From: Vigna angularis
Taxonomy: Eukaryota; Streptophyta; Magnoliopsida; Fabales; Fabaceae
Direction of reading: 5' to 3'
DNA: 64,000 nucleotides
Assembly: GCF_016808095.1 (NCBI RefSeq)
Contig: NC_068971.1
Coordinates: 47,180,131-47,244,130 of the forward strand
The notes under the pieces were generated by a model, which saw nothing but the letters and a program-made list of their open reading frames with translations, searched no databases and had not been told where the DNA came from. Made by a program: the position numbers and the translations under genes. This document shows positions 1-12,220 of this stretch, one piece after another. Numbering within the stretch: position 1 is the first letter of the stretch; each line of letters begins with the position of its first letter.

Positions 1-330
1 CTAGATGAGATGGCTGGGGTGTCAATAAGAAGGTTATCGTGTAAGGATGAAGAGCTGGAAAAGAGACTGACAAGCTCCATACTTGTGACTGGTGGAAGTT
101 CTATTTTCCCCGGCATGATTGAACGGCTTGAAGCCGGAATTAGGATGATTCGACCATGTGGATCACCCATTAAGGTTGTCAGAGCATTGGATCCTATTAT
201 GGATGCATGGCGTGGTGCTGCTGCATATGCAACAATCCCACAATTCCATTCTCAAACCTTCAGTAGGATGGACTATTTTGAAAAGGGTGAAGACTGGCTC
301 CGCAGTTATCAACTAAAATATTCATTGTAA
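1..330 (+). CDS. ARP5: Actin-related protein 5-like, 3'-terminal exon (partial)
   Basis: The reading frame is open from base 1 and ends in TAA at 328-330, giving the last 109 residues of a protein whose start lies outside the window. The fragment carries the C-terminal actin-fold signature: SSILVTGGSSIFPGM (adenosine-binding loop region), ERLEAGIRMIRPCGSPIKVV, and the terminal DYFEKGEDWLRSYQLKYSL. The KGEDWLR tail and the RP-G-SPI-VVRA stretch match what I remember of plant ARP5 rather than conventional actin, which ends in KCF. ARP5 proteins are nuclear subunits of the INO80 chromatin-remodelling complex and act in DNA repair and multicellular development. No splice acceptor is visible inside the fragment, so the exon begins upstream. 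The family call (actin-related protein) is firm; the ARP5 subclass is likely, by recall only. Confidence 0.85.
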   Translation, partial: LDEMAGVSIRRLSCKDEELEKRLTSSILVTGGSSIFPGMIERLEAGIRMIRPCGSPIKVVRALDPIMDAWRGAAAYATIPQFHSQTFSRMDYFEKGEDWLRSYQLKYSL

Positions 331-2640
331 ATCATACCTCAATTTACAGAATATCGTCTTGTTGCATAAATTCATATAGCATTGATGTTACCTGTGCTTA
401 CTGAATTTGTTTTACTTGTCTTATAACGTGTTAAACATTTTTATGTTGTTCAAAGATTAATTTAAATCACATTACCACGTTTCATACCTGTGGCAAAGAC
501 AACAGTATACTGCATTCTAGACCTTCGTTAATCTATTTAATAGTTGTCGTTCTAATATTATCCACAACATATAATATTAATTTTTTTAATTATAGATATA
601 ATCATGCATTATAATGAAACTCATATTTAAACATAATTTTTGTACAATTCATAACATTCTGAGATTTGTCTATTAAACAAATAACCATATATAAATATGA
701 TATCAGTGCTAATAAAAAATTATGACTATCTAAATTATGTCAAATTTCATTTGCACTTAATTAGAAAGGCTTTTAAGAGACTTCCCTCTAACAAATTAGA
801 CCGTCATGTGTTAATTAAGATATCGAGTCTCGTTTGCATAAATAAAATATTTCTTCATTTGCTAGCTAAAATTCGTGTCATTACTATAAAAATTAAATTA
901 TTTGATTTATTGTATTGAGTTTTTTATATTAGAAATGTGACCAGATAATAATGAAAAATATGAGATCTGTTGCAAATTCAAGCCTGACCTTATCGTATTT
1001 CAATAACATCATTAAAGCAAAACAGAAACATGTTATATTTAAACAAAAATAAAAATACTATATCAAGACTATCATGTTAATACTTAGATGGTGTTACAAA
1101 TAATAAACTAAAATTAAGGATGAAACTAGTTTTCGTTATTATAAAGTATCTTTATTTAAATCATTAAAAATAACGAATGATTGGTGTTTAAAAAAAAATA
1201 CATAGAACATACCGTTTAATATATTTAACTTATGATTTAGATTTAAAGGTGGTTCAGAAGAATAAATAATAATTTACTCTGAAGTAATCAAATTATTTAC
1301 CTTCTTATAAAGTAATTTATTTCATAGGGTTTAACGAAATTCAAAATATCCAAAACTTCCTAAATGTGTCAGAAGTCCTTCAGGCCTCCAACTTCATGTG
1401 CTATTATACTAAATACAACCAAAAAAATCATACAAAGAATAGAACACGAATAAACTGACAAGAATAATATCAATTTCCCAAACAGTTATAATAAAAACAC
1501 ATTTCCAAATCCAATAAATTCGATCTAATCTTTCCTTTCAATACTTAGAATTAACATATGAATCCAAGTTTAAATGGAATACAAGATGGAAAAATAAAAA
1601 AATCAAACATCCACTAATATAATAAAAATATTGATCATGAACTTGATATATTTTGAATTGATAAACTTATTCTTGAAAGATACGAGGAATGAGATAAAAG
1701 ATTTCGAAAAAACAACAGGTTATTGGAACAAAACTTGTAAAAGAATGTAAGAAAGAAATAAAATGAAGAAAATCGTTTTACTTGTATATAGATGCATATG
1801 AAACATAAAATATTGGGAAGGAACTAAAACATTGACTATATATATTAAATTTCAATGATGGTAAAATAGTTTAAAAAAAATCTACAATACAACTATCATA
1901 TTTTAATTTTTATTTAAAATATATTTTTCTCGGTGATTGTATTATTTAAGTCAAATAAAAAGTTATTACATCCCAAAATAAAAAGTCTAATAAATGGAAA
2001 AGACACCAACTCATAATTATTGCAAGAAATCCTTCTAATCTTGTATTTCAAATCACTCCAACGTAATTTGATTATTGTTTTTCAAATGTCTAAAATTTTG
2101 CAAACATAATCACTTGATATTTTTTTAAACATATTTTTTCAAACATGTCTATGATTTCTTAAACATTTACAAATTCATAATCAATAATTACCATGATTGT
2201 ATGAGATCCTCCCAACAAATCTAGCACTTGAAAACTATTAAAAATCCCTAAAAATAATTATGAAAAAAGGCAAAACACATTTGTGCTATAAACCGATACT
2301 TGAAAAAAAAAATCCTGAATTCCCACAATCTTATATTAAAGAAAATGACTGTAATCTCTTAAGTATGATTGTCTCCCCTAAATAATTCAGTACATTTTAC
2401 TGAAACTAAGGATTAATAATTTTAAAAAAAATGATGAGGAGTATGTCGCATTTTGTTATAGTATAGTATGATGTTTAATTACAACCTATATAATTTCATT
2501 ATTTATGTTTAAAATAATTTCATTATTTCAAAAACATTTTGAAAGAAAATATAACATTACATACACTAAATTAATAGTTGATTGAAAATAAAATAAACAT
2601 CATAGAAAAAAAAAACTTCACCTATATGCAGTATAAGTAA
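331..2640. other. AT-rich intergenic DNA, no gene seen
   Basis: This stretch separates the ARP5-like 3' end from the CCS52B promoter. It contains the ARP5 3'UTR in its first few hundred bases and then very AT-rich sequence with only short random open frames, including one of 73 codons near 697-918 with no recognisable composition or motif. I see no inverted-repeat element, tRNA or tandem array. Confidence 0.6.
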
Positions 2641-2649
2641 ATGAATAAA

Positions 2650-2660
2650 TGACCGTTGGA
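2650..2660 (-). promoter_or_regulatory. MSA (mitosis-specific activator) element
   Basis: Read on the minus strand the bases are TCCAACGGTCA, an exact fit to the plant MSA consensus YCYAACGGYYA bound by three-repeat MYB (MYB3R) factors in G2/M genes. It lies about 300 bp upstream of the CCS52B start codon. A second AACGG core is at 2754-2758. MSA sites work in either orientation. The match is seen directly; the function is inferred. Confidence 0.65.
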
Positions 2661-2753
2661 AAATCTCTTATAAGGAAATAAATTTACGAGCACACCAAAA
2701 ACCTAGCTGTTTTATCTTTTCCTTTTCTCTTCCCACGCTCCTCAGAAATTCGA

Positions 2754-2758
2754 CCGTT
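2754..2758 (-). promoter_or_regulatory. Second MSA-like AACGG core
   Basis: The plus strand reads GACCGTTGAA, giving TTCAACGGTC on the minus strand. This has the invariant AACGG core but departs from the full MSA consensus in the flanks. It is about 205 bp upstream of the CCS52B ATG and just before a TTATAATA stretch (2763-2770) that could serve as a TATA box. Paired MSA cores are common in G2/M promoters. Confidence 0.45.
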
Positions 2759-2961
2759 GAACTTATAATAAGTCACTATTCTTCATTTCCATCATCACTA
2801 AAACCAAAACTCTGTCTCTCTCTCCCTCTCTGTTTTTTCTATCTTGATCTGTTGTTTTCTTTCACATAAACAGAGAGAAAGGGTTTTTTCTTCGTTCTCT
2901 AGCATTGTTTATCGTCTCTTTCTTCTGTTCTTCATTCATCCAACAGTAGAAGCTGCTGAAA

Positions 2962-5900
2962 ATGGAGTCTCCTCAAACCAAGAAATCGGGTCTGAACCTC
3001 CCAGCTGGGATGTCCGGAACCTCACTCCGCCTTGACACTTTTGCTTCATCGCCATCTTCTTCTCGTTCCATTGCCAGCCTCACTTCTCCTTCTTCTCTCC
3101 GTTCCATCTCTAACCTTACTTCACCTTCGAAATCAAGCACATGCAGCGACAGGTTCATCCCCTGCCGCTCCTCCTCACGCCTCCACACGTTCGGCCTCGT
3201 AGATAGGCCATCGCCGGTGAAGGAAGGGAGTAACGAGGCGTATTCCAGGTTGTTGAAACGCGAACTCTTTGGATCTGACTTTGCTTCTCCTTCTTCTCTT
3301 TCTTCTCCTTCTGCAGGTGCTCCTCCCTCGCCGATCAGTCCCAGCAAAAACATGCTCCGTTTCAAGACCGATCACTCCACTGCGCCTTCCTCCCCTTACT
3401 CTCCTTCCATCTTGGGGCAGCAGAGTACCTTCGGTTCTGATTCCTCTACTCCGCCTCCCAAACCACCCCGGAAAGTCCCCAAGACACCCCACAAGGCAAG
3501 CTCTTTTTTTCCCTTTTATTCATTTCAATGTATCTATTCTTCTTGGCATGCAAATTTGTGATTTTGAATAAAAACACTTTTGGTCTCTTTTCCTTCCTAT
3601 TTTTGAGACAACTGTGGCAATGGGTGAGCTTGTTATGCATTGACTGTGAGTGTGGAAGATAACCTTTCTCTTGGGAAAGTCAATTCGTTGTAAGGGTCTC
3701 TAAACATTAAACCCTAGGGATCTCAGTGCTCTCGGATTAATATTTACTATTGATGGTAGAAATGGCGACAGAAATACATGGGTTTGCAAATAAAACTAGT
3801 ACATTATATCTGTCATGAATGGAGTTGGCGGAATGCTTTGTGCGTGCATGTATAAGATCTATGGTTATGATTTGACAAACTTGCAGTGGGACAATTATTG
3901 TATTATCTGAGATCGCCATGTGCCTGAGTTCTTATTAATCTCCTGAATTTTATCCAATCCTTGTACAATGACAATTTTTGTAATATGGAGATTTGTTAAG
4001 ACCGTACATGTGGTGATTTTTGACAATGTAAGAATTTCTTGTAGTGGAGGAAGATCTAGAAAAACTGTAGTGGAAACAATTAAAGAAGGATATTAGGGTA
4101 ACACTATTGTTATTAGGATGTTGCCGTTAGCTCCATCCTCCCTAAGAGAGTATAGGGAGAGTATAGGATGTCCCGTTTGTTACATGTGTACCAATCTCTA
4201 CCATTATGTTACATATAAAGTTGATCATGAGCCTTTAACAAACAATTCAAGCTTTGGGCTTCTTCAGTGAAGTTGAATTTCAGCTCTGAAAGTAATCTCA
4301 TGCTTCTGTTCTTGTGTTACACATGCCAAACTTGAGCTTTTGAGATATATATTGGTCCTTAATGTAGCTTGAACAAAGTTAAACCCACTGTATATATATT
4401 GGATTACTGAACTTGATTGTTGATTGCTAAAATCGAACAAGGTTGTGCATTATTCAGGTTCTGGATGCTCCATCACTTCAGGATGACTTTTACTTGAATC
4501 TAGTGGACTGGTCCTCACAGAATGTTCTTGCTGTGGGACTAGGCACTTGTGTTTATCTTTGGAGCGCTTCAAACAGTAAAGTGAGCTACCAACAATTTCA
4601 TATTGACCAAAAACTCCTCTCACGAAGAATCTAAAGCAAAATATATTTATGTGGTTTTCAGGTGACTAAGCTATGTGACTTGGGTCCTTATGATGGTGTA
4701 TGTTCTGTCCAGTGGACCCGGGAGGGCTCTTTTATATCAATTGGTACAAATCTTGGCCAAGTTCAGGTACTTTGTCTCACTCTAGATTTTTGTTTATTCA
4801 TCCATGAATTGTTTCATTTCATGATTAAGAAATAAAGAAGATACACTTTGCTTTATGCTATACAGGTTTGGGATGGAACTCAGTGTAAGAAGGTCAGAAC
4901 TATGGGAGGACATCAGACAAGGACTGGTGTGTTGGCATGGAACTCTCGCATTCTGGCCTCAGGGAGCAGGGATAGGAACATACTTCAGCATGACATGAGG
5001 GTTTCAGGGGACTTTATTAACAAGCTCGTTGGCCACAAGTCAGAGGTAAAAATATTTTGAGGAATATAGATTGAACTTGAATATGAGAAGTTGTTAACAA
5101 TTGTTATCCCTCAATTTGTGGCAGGTATGTGGATTGAAATGGTCCTGTGATGACAGGGAACTTGCCTCTGGTGGTAATGATAATCAGGTATACTTTTCTT
5201 CCTTTTCTTTACCAAGTCTAGAAAAAAGTTCTTTATTCTGTATTTCTTGTTAAGATTTTTGTGTTTGCTCTTCATGTTATGTTTTATTATATGATCAGCT
5301 CCTGGTATGGAATCAACACTCTCAGCAACCAACTCTGAGACTCACAGAACATACTGCTGCAGTTAAGGCCATTGCTTGGTCACCTCACCAAAGCGGTCTC
5401 CTTGTGTCTGGCGGTGGAACTGCTGATAGGTGCATTCGTTTTTGGAACACTACAAATGGCCATCAATTAAACAGTGTTGACACTGGGAGCCAGGTTTATT
5501 TCTTTTCTATTTTTGGCCACTGAGACATTTAATCCATACTCAAACAAAAAAACATCTCAACTCAACCACTTTAATGCATGATATGCAGGTCTGCAACCTT
5601 GTTTGGAGTAAAAATGTGAATGAGCTAGTAAGTACACACGGATACTCCCAAAATCAGATTATGGTGTGGAAGTATCCATCATTGGCAAAGGTACTTGCTT
5701 TGACAATTCTACATATTATAGATAAACTACAATCAGAAAACTATTTGTCTGTGTAAACTTATGGACAAATTTTGAACAGGTTGCAACTCTAACTGGCCAT
5801 AGCATGAGAGTGCTGTACCTTGCAATGTCACCTGATGGTCAGGTACTGAATGTTCCCACATAACATAGTTGAAAAGAAATTATTCATTTTTTGTTTACAT

Positions 5901-6124
5901 TTTAATTTTATTGGAACAATTGCAGACAATAGTAACTGGAGCAGGGGATGAGACTCTCCGGTTCTGGAATATTTTCCCTTCAATGAAAGCACCTGTAAGC
6001 AATGTGACCAATTTCAATTCCTAACTCAAATTCTTTGTCCTATGATTCATGATGTTGTTTTCTTTTTCAGGCTCCTGTTAAGGATACAGGCCTTTGGTCA
6101 CTGGGGCGTACTCAAATTCGATGA
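2962..6124 (+). CDS. CCS52B: Cell cycle switch protein CCS52B / FIZZY-RELATED 3 (Cdh1-type APC/C activator)
   Basis: This gene encodes a Cdh1/FZR-type activator that recruits substrates to the anaphase-promoting complex for ubiquitination. Ten coding exons join in phase 0: 2962-3495, 4458-4580, 4662-4766, 4866-5045, 5125-5187, 5299-5493, 5589-5690, 5780-5842, 5926-5994 and 6071-6124, giving 495 aa. Landmarks are the C-box DRFIPCR (residues 63-69), a Cdh1-specific region [12 protein letters not shown] (93-104), seven WD40 repeats from about residue 180, a cyclin-docking RVL (444-446) and the C-terminal Ile-Arg tail that binds APC/C TPR subunits. The N-terminus ([14 protein letters not shown]) resembles plant CCS52B/FZR3 rather than CCS52A. 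Intron 1 starts with GC rather than GT. Two MSA-type promoter motifs fit the known G2/M expression of CCS52B. All key motifs are intact, so the gene looks functional. Confidence 0.95.
3496..4457 (+). other. Intron 1 of CCS52B with a GC-AG boundary
   Basis: Exon 1 ends ...CACAAG and the next bases are GCAAGC; exon 2 begins after ...TATTCAG. The reading frame across the junction (PKTPHK / VLDAPS) matches the conserved CCS52 sequence exactly, and no GT is available at the junction, so the donor must be GC. This is the minor GC-AG class handled by the U2 spliceosome. At 962 bp it is by far the longest intron of this gene. Confidence 0.85.
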
Positions 6125-6864
6125 TCCATAATGGGACAAGAACAAGAAGAGAAACAAAGCTATCTCAGTATCTTGTAATTAATTATCTGTATATGAAAAA
6201 AAAAAACATAATACTGTCATATATCATCAAACACGAGGAACTTACCAAGTAGGAAGTCGGCATCTAAATTCAATGGTTTTTTAATGTAATAATGGTACAA
6301 CAGTGTAAAGTTATTAAATTACAAGCTTGTCACATAAATTGTAAATTCTGCATCCCAATTTTATGAGAAATTGTGTCCTCAGTTTTACAAGTTCCTTCAC
6401 ATTTTCCAAGTTTCCATCCCCAATTTTAGAGGGAGCCAGAAAAATAAGTGCAGTCATCATCCAATAATAGTTCAGAAAAAAAAAAAAAACAAGAAATTAT
6501 GGTCATCCAATTAACCCTGCACAACTTAAAAAATATTAACCCTCATAATAATTGTTATATTTTTTGTATTCATTTAATAAAAGATTTGTTGACTTTGATT
6601 TTTAAATATATATTACATTACCAAAGTTTTATGTAAAAAAAAGTTGGTTTTATCTAGCAAACTATTGAATTACAATTATTTTATCTATATCAAAATTTTG
6701 TTAAAATTAAATAATCATAACAAGATAATAAAAATATTTATTCTTTAAAATAATTAATAGTTATGTGACTGCCATTAAAACAAGTAAAGTGTGAGAATTG
6801 GTAGAAAATTTTAAATAAATAAAAACTCATCATAAAAGGTTTTGGACCCGCTCTTTTTCAACAA
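6125..6864. other. CCS52B 3' flank
   Basis: This holds the CCS52B 3'UTR and AT-rich DNA up to the target duplication of the Mutator-like element. No other gene or structured element is seen. Confidence 0.6.
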
Positions 6865-8208
6865 AAAGAGGTGGGGAGTTGCTCCCTCCACCCCCACACA
6901 TCTCTTCCTCCACCTCCCCAATTTTCTAAAATGCCAATTATATCCTTCTAAAATGACAATTATATCCTTAAAAGTTAAAATGGAGTAAAAAATATACAGC
7001 ATTATACAATGCAGCAGAAAGTCTCTGTATAATAGACTCCAGTTTAGAATAAACGCTACAAGTAACCCATTAAAACAGATGGCCATGAATGCTATAGTCT
7101 TAAGAGAATATAACAATGCGACCTTTTTTTTCCATTTCTAGCATTTACCCTTCACCCAGTACACATGCAGTAGTTGGTTGGGTTCAAGTACAGAAAATCG
7201 CACTATAAGACCCACTGCTGTGCTTTTGCTGTCAACCACCACAACCATTAGACTGATCATGTTCTCACTTATCACTGTGCTACCCACGCAAGATCATGTT
7301 CTAAACCTATTCTCCTTTCTCTGATAAAACCTATATCCGTTTTCTCTTTAGAATGTCGGAATCATTCATCTTGGATGTTCACACTTAGCACCATGACCAC
7401 TGGAACCAATTCTCTTTTTCTTTCAAATTTCAAGTTCAGCAACTTGGCTTATGAACACACTGTAACCTTTTCTTTAGATAATGCAAAATAATTTCTTGAG
7501 GACTGAAGTCGGATTGTGTGAGTGAGTTCGAATCTGGAACGAATTGAAGATATTGTGATTATTGGTTGTACCAGATATATACTCTTTGGAGGTACACATA
7601 TAATATATCACATGCAGTAGTTCTGGAGAGTCTGACAGAACATGAAATCCTCCCTCAAACGGATGTCGACATCCGTTTCGCCTTAAACGGATGTCGACAT
7701 CCGTTTCGCCTTAAACGGATGTTGACATCCGTTGAAGGATGTCATCCGTCCAGAGGCAGCGTTGCTTTTTCGTTTCGTTTTTATTTTATGGCTCATGCAA
7801 GGATTATAGGCTTGGATATTAAAAGGATTATTGGAAGTATGGGAAGGGTTTAGGGTTTAGGATTATAGGAAGGATTATGACTACGTACTTGGAGAGGAAC
7901 CACGACAAGGACACTACACCATAAACGCACTGCACCACCTACTGTACTGAGAACAAGAGGAAGATTGTTTGATAATTCTTTTCACGATCACCAAGCTTTG
8001 CAGAAAAATATTTTACTCATACAAGGAACTACGTAGGTTATCAGTGAAATATGTTATAAATGAATAAAATTAAAAAACAATAATTTTAAAAATAAAATTT
8101 TACTGAGGGGCAAAATAGTAAAGGAAAGATGGAGGAAGGGGCAAAAAAGTAAAGGGGAGGTGGAGGAAGAGATGTGTGGGGGTGGAGGGAGCAACTCCCA
8201 AAGAGGTG
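6865..8208. mobile_element. Non-autonomous Mutator-like element (MULE) with 9-bp TSD
   Basis: The element spans 6874-8199 (1326 bp) and is flanked by the identical 9-bp duplication AAAGAGGTG (6865-6873 and 8200-8208). Its termini are inverted repeats starting GGGAGTTGCTCCCTCCACCC and matching nearly perfectly for about 45 bp, then more loosely over about 100 bp. A 9-bp duplication with long inverted termini is diagnostic of the Mutator superfamily. No transposase domain is recognisable. An open frame of 95 codons (7566-7853) runs through a palindromic minisatellite and is probably fortuitous. Captured host sequence (Pack-MULE) is possible for the interior, but I recognise none. Confidence 0.85.
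7658..7751. repeat. Palindromic 28-bp minisatellite inside the MULE
   Basis: Three units at 28-bp spacing (starting 7658, 7686 and 7714) each contain the 20-bp sequence AACGGATGTCGACATCCGTT. It is a perfect self-complementary palindrome in the first two copies and has one C-to-T change in the third. A truncated half-unit follows to about 7751. Each unit could form a hairpin. Confidence 0.85.
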
Positions 8209-8859
8209 CAGGCTGGAACAGACACCATGGCCCGTTGATTTTATTTTATCTTTTACAAAGCATTAAAAAAAAATCAACCCGCAATAGCAAGCTTTTTTAA
8301 TTTGTCAATTATAACTTGAAAAATAGTCAGTTTTCATATCAATAGTATTATTATATTTCTTTTTCACATAATTTTCAGATCAATCAATGTTATTATATAT
8401 TTTTTTCACATAGCTCTATCAATTGATTTTTGTTTTTATAGTGTTAGACAATGATCAAATGATTAATTGTTTTTATTAAGATTTCTTTTAAGAGTCAAAC
8501 CTCAACACTATTTGCTTCTTAAATTTGTTTTATATATCAAAATTCCTTTAACACCTCATATACTAATTATGTATACCATATATTAAGTTTGATATATATT
8601 TTCTTGGTTTAATGATTTTTTTAATTTTTATATTATTTTTAAAAATTTGTTTCCATCTATAAATTAAATATATAGGTAAGGATATAAAAAATGAGTATTA
8701 GAGCTAACATGTGTTTTAAAATAATAAGATAGAGTATTTAATGTTAAAATAATTCAATAATATAAATAAAATTTCATAAATATGTTTCATTATTTAAAAC
8801 ATTTGTTATTTTTCTAAAGTTTATTCTCTAAGTTTTATATCCTTTATATGTAAGAATTC

Positions 8860-10942
8860 TAACTCTTAAGACATTTGTTTGATGATCAAAAAGTGCCTAG
8901 GAGATCATGACAATGAGTTATCTACTTTCAACTGATCAGTCTTCCTTATATAGTAAGTCAATTTCTGCTCATTTTTTTTAGTTTTTTAGTTTAAGACACG
9001 TGCAAAGAAGATTCCTCGCATGTTTCATTCATTCTCTCTTGTTAGTTCTTTGTCGATCAATGGTCCTAAGGACCTACTCTAATCATGATTTTATGATCTG
9101 TAGGTACATTTAGAGTTATATGTTGTAGAGCTATTGTGGCCTTCCAATTAGGTAAGGGAAGTTAATTTGTTTGTTTATAAAATTGTAGAAACTAATAGTT
9201 TGTTTTGATGTGCTTTTATGGTATTGAAATTGAATTGATTTGATGAAATATGAATATATGACAGCATGTGTGAAATGGAGACTAGGTAAAATGCATGTTA
9301 TTGGTGATTAAAGGCTTTGTTGATAATGTTTGTAGTATGTGACTGGTTTGTGATCAATTGATGTTGAGTTTTAAAGTTGTATTGTGTAGAAAACTGGTGT
9401 GGTGTGGATTGTAGAGAAATGAGGAGGTTTTGGGATTTGTTTTTGATAAATTTTGGGGTTTTGATAGTGAGTTTATAGAGGAGTGGCTTTTAAGTGAGAA
9501 TTGATGATTGGGAGCTGTCTTTTGATCAATTGAAACTTGTATAAGGTTTTAGTTAACTAAAAAGATGATGTTGAATTGGAGAAGTAGTATTTTGAATAGA
9601 GTTGTAGGTTTTTTGTGTGTTAAAAAGGGGTTTTGGTAGACAATATTTTGAAGGAGTTGTTGGATAACGAAAACATAAGTTTGAAGCCAGTTTTTAAGTC
9701 ATTTAGAACTTACTTAGATAGTTGGTTTGGTCAAAATGTGCTTAAGAATGATATAATTGAATTGTGAGAGTTGAAGTGGTTTAGTGTATAGAAGATGAAT
9801 TTCATGACAAAATGAGTATAGTTGTGTTTAAGTTGAGTTATAAATAGATTGGTGAATTTCATTTAAGTTTAAAATGTCGAAATTGGATCCATGAATTTTG
9901 GGAGTTAGGTTCAAGTTAGAAAATTTAAGGTTAGTAGGTTCAAATTCTGCATAATTGTTATTCAGCAGAATTTCTAAAGTCTAGAGCTTTTGTATCCGAG
10001 AGCGGGCTATGGGGCTAAGCGAGTTAGTTTGAGGGAGAAACTTGTTGTAGAAGTGGATGGGTGAGAGTCCTCGCTGAGCGAGAAAGTTTTCTTTTCTCTG
10101 AGAGCGATGTGTTCAGAGTTTGATTGGAAGCGTTCTTGTAACTATAACTATAATATGGATTGAAGTTTGTTTAAAAGTATTTATTTAATTGAATGATGAT
10201 TTATACATGATGTTAAGTATGTATTTGAACTATGAATTGAAAAGAATTTCTAAGGTGAAATTCTAAATGGTTGTTTCAATTTTGGTATGTATGAATGTAG
10301 AAAGCTCAGTCTTGGAGTTATCCTAACATTCTAATGGTTACCCATTCTCAATTATAGAGGGGTGATGCATGTGGTGAGATTAGCAGGAGGTCCTAGTCTA
10401 GGTGTTTCATCCTGATCTAAGACGTGAAACGAACTAACCTTGTGTATGTGGTAGGGTGAAACTCATTCTACAAAGTAGTAGAGACTACCACAAGTATATG
10501 GCCCACCATAACTCGACATTCATACTTGTTTCCGGATGGTTAGATCTAAGTTCATGGGATGCTTAGGATGTTTCTTTGTATGGAATGTAATATATGATGA
10601 ATCTTGATATCTTATGTTTGTTTCTTTTAACATTAGCTTACCCTTTGTATGTTTTTTGTTTGGTTGTTTGAGTATGTTTGATTTCTTTTTGCAATGATTA
10701 CCTGATTGGTGTGAGCATGTGTATAGTTGAGTAGAGTAGTTAGCTATTTAATTTTACTTTGAAAGACTTTGTATAAATAGTTATTTTAATTCTTTTGGTG
10801 TTGTATATAAAGTTAGACTTATAATTATGTTTAGATAAATGTACGGATGTCTATTATATGTTTCATGAGTTAAACTAATTTATTGTATTGATATTGTGAT
10901 AGTTGCTTAATAATATTTATACTATTTTAATGGGATATAACA
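8860..10942 (+). mobile_element. Decayed LTR-like repeat (relative of the 46.8-49.2 kb element)
   Basis: The order of conserved blocks matches the other solo-LTR-like elements: a GTAAGT block (about 8953), an AGGTAAGGGAAG block (9150-9161), a short GC-rich array with GCTGAGCGAGAA-type words (about 10000-10130), a conserved block with GCAGGAGGTCCTAG and AACTCGACATTCAT (10385-10530), a TAGCTTACCCT block (about 10635) and a terminus GGGATATAACA (10932-10942) corresponding to GGGATGTTACA. The left boundary and any target duplication could not be fixed. No coding capacity is seen. Confidence 0.5.
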
Positions 10943-12220
10943 ATATATCATTTTATATAAAATAATTTCTCAACAAACAAGTTATTATGTTATAACGTTG
11001 TCATGTGAAACGTTTTCATGTATCATTAGTTGATAATTTTTTTAAAATATTAGAATAATTTTAGAAAAAGTCATTTTTATATAATAATATAAACATAGGA
11101 AATTATTTTAAGAATGAAAAAAGTTACATGTTATCACAATCATGTAATGGATACTTCTTATCAAAGGATTAAATGTTTTTTTTCTTTAAACTATTTTTAA
11201 AATTATGTTTCTTCTTTAAACTAATTATATATATATATATATAATATTTTTATTAAAATATTTAAAAGTTATTATTATTATATGAAAGTGAAATTCTTGT
11301 ATACTTATAAAATTGTATAGCCTATTTTCTAATTAGTGTACACCCAATCTCTATAATAAAAGAAATTGACAGCAATCACCAACAACAATCTTTGTTATAA
11401 TAATAAAATTGAAAAAAAAAAACTATAGAAAACACGTGCACATAGAGTTTCGTGCAAGCTGTGGATAAGGATCCTTCAAGGAGGTGGAATATTCGTCCTT
11501 ACAACTGCTATATCCACAAGACCACTTTGTCTTCATCTACTTTTATGAGGTGAAATCATAGCCACAACACAACAAACAATAATGGTGGACCCTGCCCCTC
11601 AGATTATATATATTTAACTATTTTGTACTCTAAGATATGCTTTCAATTTTTCTTTCACCAAAAACAAATAAGTCACCAAATAATTACGCTATTCATTTGG
11701 TAACACTAATCATTCATCAAGGAATCACATTCAATCATTGAATACTTTCAAAATATATTTTTTCATCAATCTTTGATTATAGTATATCTTCACCATGAAA
11801 AGAAAAACAGAACAAACACACTAGTAAAAAGGTACCAGTTCAGTAAATGGAGTGATAATCAAACAAGTGGGAAGAGTAATTTCAATATGTGAAATGAAGG
11901 AAAATAACAAGAACATTTTTCACCTTTCCTTTGGCTGTCTGTCATGTTCTATGTTCTTTTTACACTTCTACATACATTCATAAATGTAAAAAGAATAAAA
12001 TACAAATCAAAGAACAGTAAAGTTCCTGTTAGAACAATCTTATTGCATCAAATCATTTACAAATGCCAACCTGCATGCAATTAATGGCCGGCAAAGAATT
12101 TGGTGTAAGAATATTACATGAATTTGAATGAAAATGTACAAGTTTGTCTTCCTCTTTTTCCTGTCAACACCACCACACCTTTCTACACCATCATATCACA
12201 AGTCATTGAACTAGACATCT
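10943..12220. other. Intergenic DNA and 3'UTR side of the telomere-binding protein gene
   Basis: AT-rich sequence with a short TA run (about 11226-11243). The right part (about 12000-12220) is probably the 3'UTR of the minus-strand telomere-binding gene. No other gene is seen. Confidence 0.5.

Noticed and set aside
2973..3571. Minus-strand and alternate-frame open frames over CCS52B exon 1
   Set aside because: They are shadows of the Ser/Pro-rich first exon, whose own frame splices correctly into the conserved WD40 exons.
7658..7751. Possible CRISPR-like array of regularly spaced palindromic units
   Set aside because: The window is plant nuclear DNA, the spacers are only 8 bp and identical, and the array sits inside a transposon. 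It is a minisatellite.
7566..7853. A 95-codon open frame in the MULE
   Set aside because: It runs through a palindromic minisatellite, lacks any domain and starts in non-gene-like sequence.
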